Assembly: GCA_021201185.1 (NCBI GenBank)
Contig: JAJQFJ010000055.1
Coordinates: forward strand, 1-43,442
Source: Clostridiales bacterium
GTDB taxonomy: Bacteria; Bacillota; Clostridia; Oscillospirales; Oscillospiraceae
Direction of reading: 5' to 3'
DNA: 43,442 bases
The stretch's first letter is position 1. Every line of letters begins with the position of its first letter. Shown here piece after piece: positions 35,344 to 43,092 of the stretch. The notes under the pieces are model-generated. The model saw only the letters and a list, made by a program, of their open reading frames with translations. It did no database searches and was not told where the DNA came from. Both the position numbers and the translations under genes were made by a program.

Positions 35344-35839
35344 TTTCCAGACTCCTGATGGGTTTAGCCGGAACGCCGCCCACCACTGTATCGGCTGGGA
35401 TGTTGCGGTTCACGCAGGCCATGGAAGCGACAACACAGCCGTCACCCAACGTGATATTTCCCAAAATTGTTGACCGTGCGCCTATCCACGTCCCATTGCC
35501 AACATGAATGGAATAGGTCTCGCCAACGCCTGCGCGCCTGACGTGGGTGCCGATTTGATGGCCTCCCGTAAGGAAGGTCACTCCGGGGGCAATATCACAG
35601 CAGTCGCCAATCGTCACCGTTCCATTCCCATGAATGGTCAGATCTCTTCCGATCCAGCAGTCTTTCCCAATACACAATGTCCCTGTATTGGTAATAGGCG
35701 CAACAATCTTTGTCCCCTCTCCGATTTGGTAACCTGCCTGATTCAAAAGGGTCCTTTTGATGTCAAAAAAGCGCGTCCCTGCAAACACGTGATTCACCAG
35801 GCTAAGGGTGATCATTCTCTTTATTGTGGATAGTTTCAA
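35315..35839 (-). CDS. Hexapeptide-repeat acyltransferase (CapH/WcaF-like)
   Basis: Left-handed beta-helix acyltransferase, likely an acetyltransferase for a polysaccharide sugar. The 174-residue protein shows repeated hexapeptides such as IGKDCW, IGRDLT, IGDCCD, IGARST and LGDGCV, and ends with VVGGVPAKPIRSL, typical of the WcaF/CysE-like group. The TTG start at 35839 shares TTGA with the stop of the upstream glycosyltransferase; an ATG eight codons later (35815) is an alternative but has a weak ribosome site. The acceptor sugar is unknown. Confidence 0.87.
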   Translation of the reverse strand: MKLSTIKRMITLSLVNHVFAGTRFFDIKRTLLNQAGYQIGEGTKIVAPITNTGTLCIGKDCWIGRDLTIHGNGTVTIGDCCDIAPGVTFLTGGHQIGTHVRRAGVGETYSIHVGNGTWIGARSTILGNITLGDGCVVASMACVNRNIPADTVVGGVPAKPIRSLENESKIILEG

Positions 35840-36750
35840 CCCTTGTACCAGCTTTCTTCTATAATTTCAGCGGGACTGCACGGCCCAGAGGAATAAAGCA
35901 CTGGCGCCGTTTCGCCTGCCAGAATATGCTCACTGAGACAAATCAACCGCTCCGCTGCTACCTCGGCATTCCACAGGTCAGTAATAGTATGGTAAGCATT
36001 TTCTCCAAGCGTGCGCTGTTTCTCCGGTGTTTGTAGCAGCTCCAATACCCGTTCCAGTAGCTGCTCCCGGTTTCCAAAACGGTAATCCATCCCATTTTTT
36101 CCATCTTCGATTAAATAGGGCACAGACCCTGCAATATGACTTGCTACCACTGCGCATCCGCTGTTCATTGCTTCATTTACAACGGCTCCCCAGCCCTCCT
36201 GCCGGTCACTGGTAAACAGAAAAATCCCTGCCTGCTCCATGTGATTTCGGACTTCATCCGGTTTCATTGAGCCGAGCAGCGTCACACCGTCCCCTAATTG
36301 ATCCTGTAGGATTGTTTTTTTGAGCTGTTCCTCCATTTGACCGGTGCCGATCAGTTTCATTTGAAATGGGATGCCCAATTGCTTCAGCTGCTTGGCGACC
36401 CAAACTGCATCATCTGGATGCTTCCAATCCAGGAAGCGCCCGCACCACAGCAATTCTGTCTTGCATTTACGCTCAAAAAGTTCGTCCAAGTTCGCATAGT
36501 GTCTTGTTTCGGGAAAGTATCCCCACTGATAGCACCGGTTTCGGAACAGGCCGAATTTCCTGTAATCGGATGCGGTGAATGCGCTGGCACATAGCAAATA
36601 AACCGGGCTGTGTGACGGATTATTGTGATGCCATTTAATCAGCCTTGGAACATATTTTAATGGTTCATTTCCGTGTTTCAACGGGCGTTCTGAGTAACGA
36701 AACAGCAATTGATTTCCTCGCAACTGCCACTGCGCTGACATTGATGCCAT
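35836..36750 (-). CDS. GT4-family glycosyltransferase, 5'-truncated
   Basis: Retaining glycosyltransferase with the C-terminal GT-B domain: LLWCGRFLDWKHPDDAV, the nucleotide-sugar EX7E motif EGWGAVVNE and GCAVVASHIAGSVPYLI. The N-terminal homology begins only at about residue 10 (LRGNQLLFRYSERPLK), whereas relatives have about 90-100 residues before that point, forming the acceptor domain. The first nine codons are out-of-frame DNA of the upstream surface-protein gene, and the ATG at 36750 has no clear ribosome site. The gene appears to be a 3' fragment left by a deletion or recombination near 36720-36730; it is probably non-functional. Confidence 0.78.
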   Translation of the reverse strand: MASMSAQWQLRGNQLLFRYSERPLKHGNEPLKYVPRLIKWHHNNPSHSPVYLLCASAFTASDYRKFGLFRNRCYQWGYFPETRHYANLDELFERKCKTELLWCGRFLDWKHPDDAVWVAKQLKQLGIPFQMKLIGTGQMEEQLKKTILQDQLGDGVTLLGSMKPDEVRNHMEQAGIFLFTSDRQEGWGAVVNEAMNSGCAVVASHIAGSVPYLIEDGKNGMDYRFGNREQLLERVLELLQTPEKQRTLGENAYHTITDLWNAEVAAERLICLSEHILAGETAPVLYSSGPCSPAEIIEESWYKG

Positions 36751-37717
36751 CCAGTGTGTTGGTGACTACCAGGTCAGCCAGGAATGCGCGGCTGTACTTG
36801 TAAACGTTCGTCGTTGACTGATAATACCACATGGTGATGGTATAGGTAGTTCCAGGCTCCAGCTCGTTGTTGGAGTAGGTTTTCCACGTCATTTCAGCCC
36901 ACACGGTATCGGAAAAGGCTTTGTATGCAATTGAACTTGTCGTATTGATTTTACTGGTGTTGTCAGCTGTCGTACTGGTCACAGTTGATTTCATCAGCGT
37001 CTCATTCGTGCTGCCGCCCACAAAAGTCAAATTTGTTTTTGTGTTTGTGCTGGTTCCGGTATAATTGGAGTAGGAGAAGGAGATGCTGGTGGTGCCCTCC
37101 TCCGGAGTGGTGAAGGTCAGCTCCAGATAGGAATACTTGCCCTTTACCGCCGAAGTGTTGGTGGTGCCCGAGATGTTGTTGCTCATCCACACATTGTAGT
37201 GGGCGTTGCCGTCTTTGTCGATGCAGTTATTGGTTCCATAGTATTCCGGATCGTACTTGATGAATTTGACCGACGTATCCCCCTGGGTCGTCACGTTCTC
37301 TGTCGGGGTCAGGTCAATGCCGCCTGAGTCGGTGCTGGCGGTGGAGATGCCCGCATCGACAGACGCCACGGAGATGCTCTGCTCCTCCGGCTCGATTTCT
37401 GCCGTTGTCTCATCATCCGCGACAGGTTCTTCCTCCGGTTCCTCTTCTGCGGTGGCAATTTCGTCTGCACCTGCGGACGCACCTGCCTCCTGCTCCTGGC
37501 TCTCCTGGTCGGCGGTCTCCGGGGCAGAATCCTCTGTCTCGCCGGTCCCCTCTGCTTCCTCTGTTGCAGGTTCAGATACCGTCTCTTCTTCCTGCACTAC
37601 AGTTTCCTCGGCGGCAGTCGTGTCCGTCGCCAATGCCGCCATCGGCATCATGCCGACTGTCATAAGGATTGCCAGCATCAGTGACAGGATCTTTCTCCCA
37701 AAGGGATGACTTTTCAT
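36665..37717 (-). CDS. Secreted surface protein, 3' end replaced by glycosyltransferase DNA
   Basis: A 350-residue exported protein: signal peptide with hydrophobic core LSLMLAILMTVGMMPMAALA (about 10-29), a long acidic Glu/Thr/Ala linker (30-115), then a beta-rich domain (about 130-325; SISVASVD..., YVWMSNN-like YNVWMSNNISG, TYTITMWYYQS). The last 20 or so residues (AVAVARKSIAVSLLRTPVETRK) are read from the glycosyltransferase gene in another frame and look spurious. There is no LPXTG or binding repeat. AAGGAG lies about 8 nt before the ATG. The domain is not one I recognise. Confidence 0.75.
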   Translation of the reverse strand: MKSHPFGRKILSLMLAILMTVGMMPMAALATDTTAAEETVVQEEETVSEPATEEAEGTGETEDSAPETADQESQEQEAGASAGADEIATAEEEPEEEPVADDETTAEIEPEEQSISVASVDAGISTASTDSGGIDLTPTENVTTQGDTSVKFIKYDPEYYGTNNCIDKDGNAHYNVWMSNNISGTTNTSAVKGKYSYLELTFTTPEEGTTSISFSYSNYTGTSTNTKTNLTFVGGSTNETLMKSTVTSTTADNTSKINTTSSIAYKAFSDTVWAEMTWKTYSNNELEPGTTYTITMWYYQSTTNVYKYSRAFLADLVVTNTLDGINVSAVAVARKSIAVSLLRTPVETRK

Positions 37718-37755
37718 GTTTCACTCCTTCTTTCTTCTTTTCCTTTCCGGTCATT

Positions 37756-37793
37756 GCCCCGGACGGGCATGGTCTCCAATGCCCGTCCGGGGC
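37756..37793. other. 15-bp perfect hairpin between the two surface-protein genes
   Basis: GCCCCGGACGGGCAT (37756-37770), 8-nt loop, exact complement (37779-37793). No T-run follows in either direction, so it is not a standard intrinsic terminator. It lies between the stop of the 1494-residue protein and the ribosome site of the next gene. Confidence 0.7.
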
Positions 37794-37835
37794 GCCGATC
37801 GGTTTTGGTTCCCGGTCAGTCGTCTTGCACTGAGT

Positions 37836-40800
37836 TTACTCTGTGATCATCTTGCCGTCGGCATCGAAGGTGTAACTGCCTTCTGCCATCAGGCCGTTGG
37901 TTTTGGTAATCCAGTATGTTCTGCCATGGATAACCTCACCAGTCGATTTGACGTAGTAGTAATTCCCGTCAATCTCGATCAGCCCCGCATAGGTCAGAGC
38001 TCCGTCAACATAGTAATACAGGCTGCCATTTTCGGATACAATGCCATTCTTGGAGGTGTCCGGCAGCACCATCTTGCCGTCGTCGTCAAAGGTGTAGCTA
38101 CCTTGCTCCATCAGCCCGTTTGTCTTGGTGATCCAATAGGTGCAACCGTGAACCACTTCGCCGGAAGTCCTGACATAGTAGTAACTGCCGTCGATCTCGA
38201 TCAGCCCCGCATAGGTCAGAACTCCGTCAACATAGTAATACAGGCTGTCATTTTCGGATACGATGCCATTTTTAGAGGTGTCCGGCAGCACCATCTTGCC
38301 TTCTTCATCAAAGGTATAACTGCCTTCCTCCATCAGCCCGTTTGTCCTGGTGATCCAATACGCCTGGTTCACCACAAGCGCGCCGTTGCTCTTTGCATAG
38401 TAGTAATCCCCGTCCGACATGAACAGGCCATAATGGACCTTGATTCCATCGATGTAATAATACAGGGCCCCGTCATCTTCATGGATTCCATTGATGGAAG
38501 TATCTTCATCGTGCAGAATGACACCATTCTCATCGAAGTAGTAACCCCATTCCGGCAACAGGTCATTTGTCTTCGTAATCCAGTAATCACTTCCACTCTC
38601 AGGGACGTTCTTGACCGCCGTATAGGCTGCGCCAGAGAAATCTTTCTCTGTATTTACCTCGTCATCGCTCTCTGCCCGGAAGTAGTAATAGTTGACCTCC
38701 CCGTCGTCCTTGACAATCCTGACCAGGCCAGATACTGCATAGCTGTTTTCATCCAGGTAGTAGGTATCGTCGCCGATGTCATACAGGCCGGTGATGTACT
38801 CCGTGTAGGTATCTCCACAGGTAGCGCAAGTATAGGTGGCGACACACTGGACGGTATCCGAAGGAGTTGTCACACTGACCTCATAGCTGTGGCCGGTGGC
38901 AGGAATCTCTTCCTGAGCAACCAGAACCTCGCCGCAGACAGAGCAGTGGCTGCCCTCGGTCAGGCCGGGTGTTGTGCAGGTGGCAGCAACGGCTTCATCG
39001 GTGACCACGGTATGCCCCGTCGCCGGAATCGTCACCGTATAGGAATCCCCGCACTTGGTGCAGGTATAGGTCATCACGCCGTCTTCCGTGCAGGTGGCTT
39101 CCTTGGTAACCTCGCCAACATGGGAGTGGCCGGTCGATGCGATTGCCTCCGTCTTTGTCTCGCCGCAGACGGTGCAGGTGTAGGTCATCACACCGTCCTC
39201 GGTGCAGGTGGCCTCCTTGGTGACAACGCCCTCGTCATAGCTGTGACCCAGCGCATCCACATAATTGCTCACATAGCTGTCTCCGCAGACAGAACAGGTA
39301 TAAGTGGTGTAGCCCTGCTCCGTGCAGGTCGGGGCGGTGACAACCGCCTCATAGCTGTGGCCCGTGGCGGAAATGGTCTCCGTGTAGGTGTCGCCGCAGA
39401 CGGAGCAGGTATAGGTCATCACGCCATCCTCGGTGCAGGTGGCCTCCTTGGTCACTTCACCGGTGTAGGAGTGACCAAGCGCAGCGGTGTAGTCGTCCAC
39501 ATAGGAATCGCCGCAGCGAGAGCAGGTGTAGGTGGTGTAGCCCTGCTCTGTGCAGGTGGGTTCTGTGACCACTGCCGCATAGTCATGACCCAGAGCCGGG
39601 ATCACTTCCTGCTCCACGATAACTGCGCCGCAGACGGAGCAGTGGCTGCCCTCGGTCAGACCGGGCTCCGTGCAGGTGGGCGCAACAGCTGCGTCAACGA
39701 CTGCCGTATGGCCGGTGGCAGAGATTGCCTCGGTCTTGGTCTCGCCGCAGACGGTGCAGGTGTAGGTCATAACGCCCTCACCGGTGCAGGTAGCAGCCTC
39801 CGTTACCACACCCTCATCCCAGGTGTGCCCGGTGGCAGCAACGGCTTCGGTGTAAGTGTCACCGCAGACAGAGCAAGTGTAGGTAATCACTCCGTCCTCA
39901 GTGCAAGTGGCCTCCGTGGTCACTTCGCTGGTATAGCTGTGGCCGGTAGCCTCGGTGTAGTCGTCCACATAGCTGTCGCCGCAGACGGAGCAGGTGTAGG
40001 TGGTGTAGCCCTGTTCCGTGCAGGTGGGGGCCGTGACAACAGCTTCATAGCTGTGTCCCGTGGCTTCCACTACAATCGTCTCACGGCTGATCTCCTCGCC
40101 GCAGACGGTGCAGTAAACTACGCTGTCATAGGAACCGGATTCGGTGCAGGTGGCTGCGACCTCGTTTTCAATGACTGCTTCACCGGCGGTGTGCTCGGTG
40201 CAGGCCGTCCCCCACTTCCCCTCGCTCTTGTTATAGGTGTAGGTGGTGTCGGCGGTTGCGCCCTCGGTGGCAGTATAGCTGCCGTCGCCGTTCAGGAGCT
40301 GGGCAGAGGTTACACTGACAGTCGTGACAGTGCTGTTGGCCGTCATTTCAGAGATTGTCGTGCTGCTGGGCGCAGAGGTATTCCAAATCACCTTGCCGCC
40401 GCCCTGGCTGCTGGTGATGGCTGCGCCGCCGGAGGTGGTATAGAGGGCGCCGCTGACGCTGATGGTGCCGTTGACATCCACCGTCACATCCGTCAGATTA
40501 GAAGATGTGCGAGTGTAGCTTCTGGTGGGCGTGTACTTGACCACCCGGAGGTCATAGGATGTCAGCACGAAGGTATTGCCCACCCAGTCACTGCTGTCAT
40601 AGACAACGGCCTTGTAGCCGCTGGAAATATCCAGGGTTGCGCCGCTGGCAACGGTGACCTGGACACCGGGCAGGAGCTTGATGTCCTGGCTGGCTGTCGT
40701 CGTTCCGGAGTTGATGTTCAGGGTAATATTGCTGTTGACCGGCAGGATATAGTCGGAAGATTCAATGGATACTCCGGCAACCGTCATGCTGATGCCGCCG

Positions 40801-42320
40801 ACCTTTGCGTCGCCGTTGACGTCGATGGTCAGACGGTCGGTGGTGGGGTCATAGCTCTTGACCAGGGTGGTGTCGCTGCCCGTCAGCTGGAACATACCGC
40901 TGTTTTGTGCAATCAGGGTAAAGCCGGCCGTATACGTTGCGCTCGCAGCATACAGGGCGGTAAACACATTTTCCGTTGCGCCGGAGCACAGAGTCAGAGG
41001 CACCTCAATGTTCTGCACATACCACTGAGAGAACGGGAACACGCTACCTACGCAGGTGCTTGTGGCGCTGCCGCCCCGGAAGTCTGTAATCTGGAAGCAC
41101 TCATATACGGTGGCGCCGCTCTCAGCGGTGATGGTCCCCCGGGAGAGCTTGTCCCCGGAGAGGGGGCCGGTGATGAAACCCCAGGCATACAGGGAGCCGC
41201 CGTTCTTCACAGTGATATTGCTCCCGCTGTTCATAACAATCCGCCCGGAGGAGCCAGAGGGAGAGCCGCCATACTGTCCGCTGCCCGGCGCAGAGGAAAC
41301 CTTTGCACTGACGCTGATACCGCCGTAGACCTCAATAGAAGCGCCGTCCTCCATGGTCAGCGTGCGGTATGCGGTGGGCGTTGAATTGCTGTTGGATACC
41401 ACACCGGGTTCCGTTGTATAACAGGTTCCGGCCTCGTCAAAGGGGATCAGCAGGACAATCCCGCTGGGGATGGTGTAGCTTCCCGCCGGAAGAGAGCCGT
41501 CCGCGACCAGGGTGATGATGGAAGCGCTCATCTTCTGGGCATAGGTCACGGCCTCATTCAAATCGGTGAACCGTCCGCCGCCTGTCTCAAACACAGCGGA
41601 GGAGGCGGAGCCAAAGACAGCCGTCACCGTCTGGTCAGAGGAAACGTAAAGCGAGGTAGAGGCGCTGGTGGAGAGATACTTCCCGTCCGTCGTACTGTAC
41701 CAGCCCAGGAACTGGTAGCCGTCCGCAGGCGTGGCCACCAGCGAGTAGGCCGTGGTAGAGGACTGGGTGTAGGTGGTGGATTCCGTGATCTCCGACCCGT
41801 TCACCGTGTAGGAGCCGTTTTCCGCCGCCGCAAAGGTGGTGGTGACATCCTGCTCTACAAGCAGATAGATATCGGTGATGGTAATGGATGTGGTATAGCT
41901 CGCTCCAACTCCTGATGTAAGAACGATCTGCAGCGTGCCGTCGTCCTCGATGTCGCCGCTGTAGCTGTAGGAGCCGTCTGACGAGACAGAGGTGCCGCCG
42001 ACAGTTACACTTCCACTGTTCAACGTCACCGTGTAATTGAACATCAGCGTTGCGGTGGATGTTTTATTGTTGGTCAGCACCAGTGTAGACGTGGTTGCAC
42101 TATTGCTGCATGTTCCATCTTCACCGGTTGCCGAGCCATTGATGGTCGTGCCGCTGGCGTTCCAGGTCCCGTCTGTGTACTGCACAGACAGGTCATCTAC
42201 CGTCAGGCCGGACAGGGTCTCCGCCGCATAAGCGGTCATGATTCCTCCCGGCAGCAGTGAAAGCGCCATGGCCAGCGCCAGGGTCAGCGATAAATATCGC
42301 TTCCAGATTCGTTTCAGCAT
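37836..42320 (-). CDS. Large secreted surface protein with CxxC repeats and cell-wall-binding repeats
   Basis: A 1494-residue exported protein. The ATG at 42320 has GGAGGT 7 nt upstream; the longer frame runs back into the Lgt-like gene. Signal peptide (about 1-35, SLTLALAMALSLLPGGIMTAYA). Then beta-rich domains, one with a GWY bacterial-repeat motif (YQFLGWYSTTDGKYL, about 200-215), and a beta-helix-like section (about 235-640). Residues about 706-1181 are twelve 38-41-residue repeats with C-x(n)-CxxCG (TYTCSVCGDSY type) ending in GH. Residues about 1182-1494 are wall-binding repeats rich in YYYVDG and WITKTNGLM-x-GSYTFD, similar to choline/glucan-binding modules. Adhesion or glycan binding is likely; the ligand is unknown. 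Confidence 0.88.
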   Translation of the reverse strand: MLKRIWKRYLSLTLALAMALSLLPGGIMTAYAAETLSGLTVDDLSVQYTDGTWNASGTTINGSATGEDGTCSNSATTSTLVLTNNKTSTATLMFNYTVTLNSGSVTVGGTSVSSDGSYSYSGDIEDDGTLQIVLTSGVGASYTTSITITDIYLLVEQDVTTTFAAAENGSYTVNGSEITESTTYTQSSTTAYSLVATPADGYQFLGWYSTTDGKYLSTSASTSLYVSSDQTVTAVFGSASSAVFETGGGRFTDLNEAVTYAQKMSASIITLVADGSLPAGSYTIPSGIVLLIPFDEAGTCYTTEPGVVSNSNSTPTAYRTLTMEDGASIEVYGGISVSAKVSSAPGSGQYGGSPSGSSGRIVMNSGSNITVKNGGSLYAWGFITGPLSGDKLSRGTITAESGATVYECFQITDFRGGSATSTCVGSVFPFSQWYVQNIEVPLTLCSGATENVFTALYAASATYTAGFTLIAQNSGMFQLTGSDTTLVKSYDPTTDRLTIDVNGDAKVGGISMTVAGVSIESSDYILPVNSNITLNINSGTTTASQDIKLLPGVQVTVASGATLDISSGYKAVVYDSSDWVGNTFVLTSYDLRVVKYTPTRSYTRTSSNLTDVTVDVNGTISVSGALYTTSGGAAITSSQGGGKVIWNTSAPSSTTISEMTANSTVTTVSVTSAQLLNGDGSYTATEGATADTTYTYNKSEGKWGTACTEHTAGEAVIENEVAATCTESGSYDSVVYCTVCGEEISRETIVVEATGHSYEAVVTAPTCTEQGYTTYTCSVCGDSYVDDYTEATGHSYTSEVTTEATCTEDGVITYTCSVCGDTYTEAVAATGHTWDEGVVTEAATCTGEGVMTYTCTVCGETKTEAISATGHTAVVDAAVAPTCTEPGLTEGSHCSVCGAVIVEQEVIPALGHDYAAVVTEPTCTEQGYTTYTCSRCGDSYVDDYTAALGHSYTGEVTKEATCTEDGVMTYTCSVCGDTYTETISATGHSYEAVVTAPTCTEQGYTTYTCSVCGDSYVSNYVDALGHSYDEGVVTKEATCTEDGVMTYTCTVCGETKTEAIASTGHSHVGEVTKEATCTEDGVMTYTCTKCGDSYTVTIPATGHTVVTDEAVAATCTTPGLTEGSHCSVCGEVLVAQEEIPATGHSYEVSVTTPSDTVQCVATYTCATCGDTYTEYITGLYDIGDDTYYLDENSYAVSGLVRIVKDDGEVNYYYFRAESDDEVNTEKDFSGAAYTAVKNVPESGSDYWITKTNDLLPEWGYYFDENGVILHDEDTSINGIHEDDGALYYYIDGIKVHYGLFMSDGDYYYAKSNGALVVNQAYWITRTNGLMEEGSYTFDEEGKMVLPDTSKNGIVSENDSLYYYVDGVLTYAGLIEIDGSYYYVRTSGEVVHGCTYWITKTNGLMEQGSYTFDDDGKMVLPDTSKNGIVSENGSLYYYVDGALTYAGLIEIDGNYYYVKSTGEVIHGRTYWITKTNGLMAEGSYTFDADGKMITE
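38780..40205 (-). repeat. Twelve tandem repeats encoding CxxC modules
   Basis: Units of about 114-123 bp, each encoding the pattern (A/P)TCTE-x-G-x(4)-YTC-x-x-CG. Three cysteines per unit may bind zinc or form disulfides. Adjacent units are close enough in DNA sequence for slippage or recombination. Confidence 0.8.
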
Positions 42321-42325
42321 GTGTT

Positions 42326-43024
42326 TTACCTCCGTCCTTTCTTGTCTTCCCTGCTTTTGGTTTTCTTGCCTTTCATTTCGATATATATACTCAGCCCCAG
42401 GCAGAACGCAATGGCCGCCCAGATATGGCTGATGTGGAAAATGGATGTGCTGCTGGACGCCCGGAAGCCCTCGATAAAGAACCGGACCGCCCCATAGGAC
42501 ATCATATAAATGGGGTACAGCAGCCCCCGATCCTCCTGCTTCTCCGTCTTGCGATAGAGGATGACCAGCAGAATCAGGTAATAGAGAATCTCCGCCTCCC
42601 GGGTGGGCCACTGCAGGCCGTCTGTGCCGGGAATCACCGTCCCATGACAGCAACCGGAGATGATACAGTTGATGCGGGCGCACATGACGGTGAACACCAT
42701 ACAGGGAGTGAACACGTCGAATACGTCAGCAGTGTCCCGCCGGGAGAGCTTCGCCCCGAGGAAGTAGGCCAGCGGCATAAAGAACACACCGCCGAACAAG
42801 CTCATGTTGCCGATGTTGCTTAAGTCCAGTGTCTCCAGCACGGCGAAGACCTTGACAGTCAGAACGCCGACCAGCGTGTGCGCCACCGCCAGCGGAATCG
42901 CCGCCCACCACCGCATCCGCAGGCGGTCTTTGTAGCGGAGCAGCCAGAAGAGGGTGAATAGAGTGCCCGCAGATAGGAGAAGCAACAGCGAGTGTTCGGA
43001 AATCAGTTGTGACGTGTGTATCAT
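42326..43024 (-). CDS. Lgt-like (prolipoprotein diacylglyceryl transferase family) membrane protein
   Basis: A 232-residue polytopic membrane protein. Homology to Lgt is seen in ARINCIISGCCHG (the Lgt Arg region), PTREAEILYYLILLVILY (the P-x-Q-x-YE region) and YGAVRFFIEGFR (the second conserved Arg). The position of the catalytic His-Gly-Gly loop reads SLFGGVFF, without His, so transferase activity on prolipoproteins is doubtful. The AAGGAG abuts the ATG at 43024, an abnormal spacing, so the true start is uncertain. It lies between two surface-protein genes, 5 nt from the next, suggesting a linked role in their modification or anchoring. Confidence 0.8.
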   Translation of the reverse strand: MIHTSQLISEHSLLLLLSAGTLFTLFWLLRYKDRLRMRWWAAIPLAVAHTLVGVLTVKVFAVLETLDLSNIGNMSLFGGVFFMPLAYFLGAKLSRRDTADVFDVFTPCMVFTVMCARINCIISGCCHGTVIPGTDGLQWPTREAEILYYLILLVILYRKTEKQEDRGLLYPIYMMSYGAVRFFIEGFRASSSTSIFHISHIWAAIAFCLGLSIYIEMKGKKTKSREDKKGRR

Positions 43025-43050
43025 CTCCTTGCCGTCTGTTTTGTGGGACG

Positions 43051-43084
43051 CTCCAGGAGTCAGTAACGCAACTGACCTCTGGAG
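43051..43084. other. Stem-loop between the partial surface-protein gene and the Lgt-like gene
   Basis: CTCCAGGAGTCAGT and ACTGACCTCTGGAG pair at 12 of 14 positions around AACGCA. No T-run follows on the minus strand, so termination is uncertain; it could be a processing or weak attenuation site. Confidence 0.5.
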
Positions 43085-43092
43085 TTTGCAAA

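Noticed and set aside
38780..40205. CRISPR-like repeat array
   Set aside because: The repeats are about 114-123 bp, in frame with a protein and encode Cys modules; there are no unique spacers or cas genes.
37716..41384. 1222-residue open frame on the plus strand antisense to the CxxC-repeat surface protein
   Set aside because: Its apparent repeats mirror the DNA repeats of the real gene. It has no ribosome site before its start and no recognisable domain; such antisense frames are common over repeat genes.
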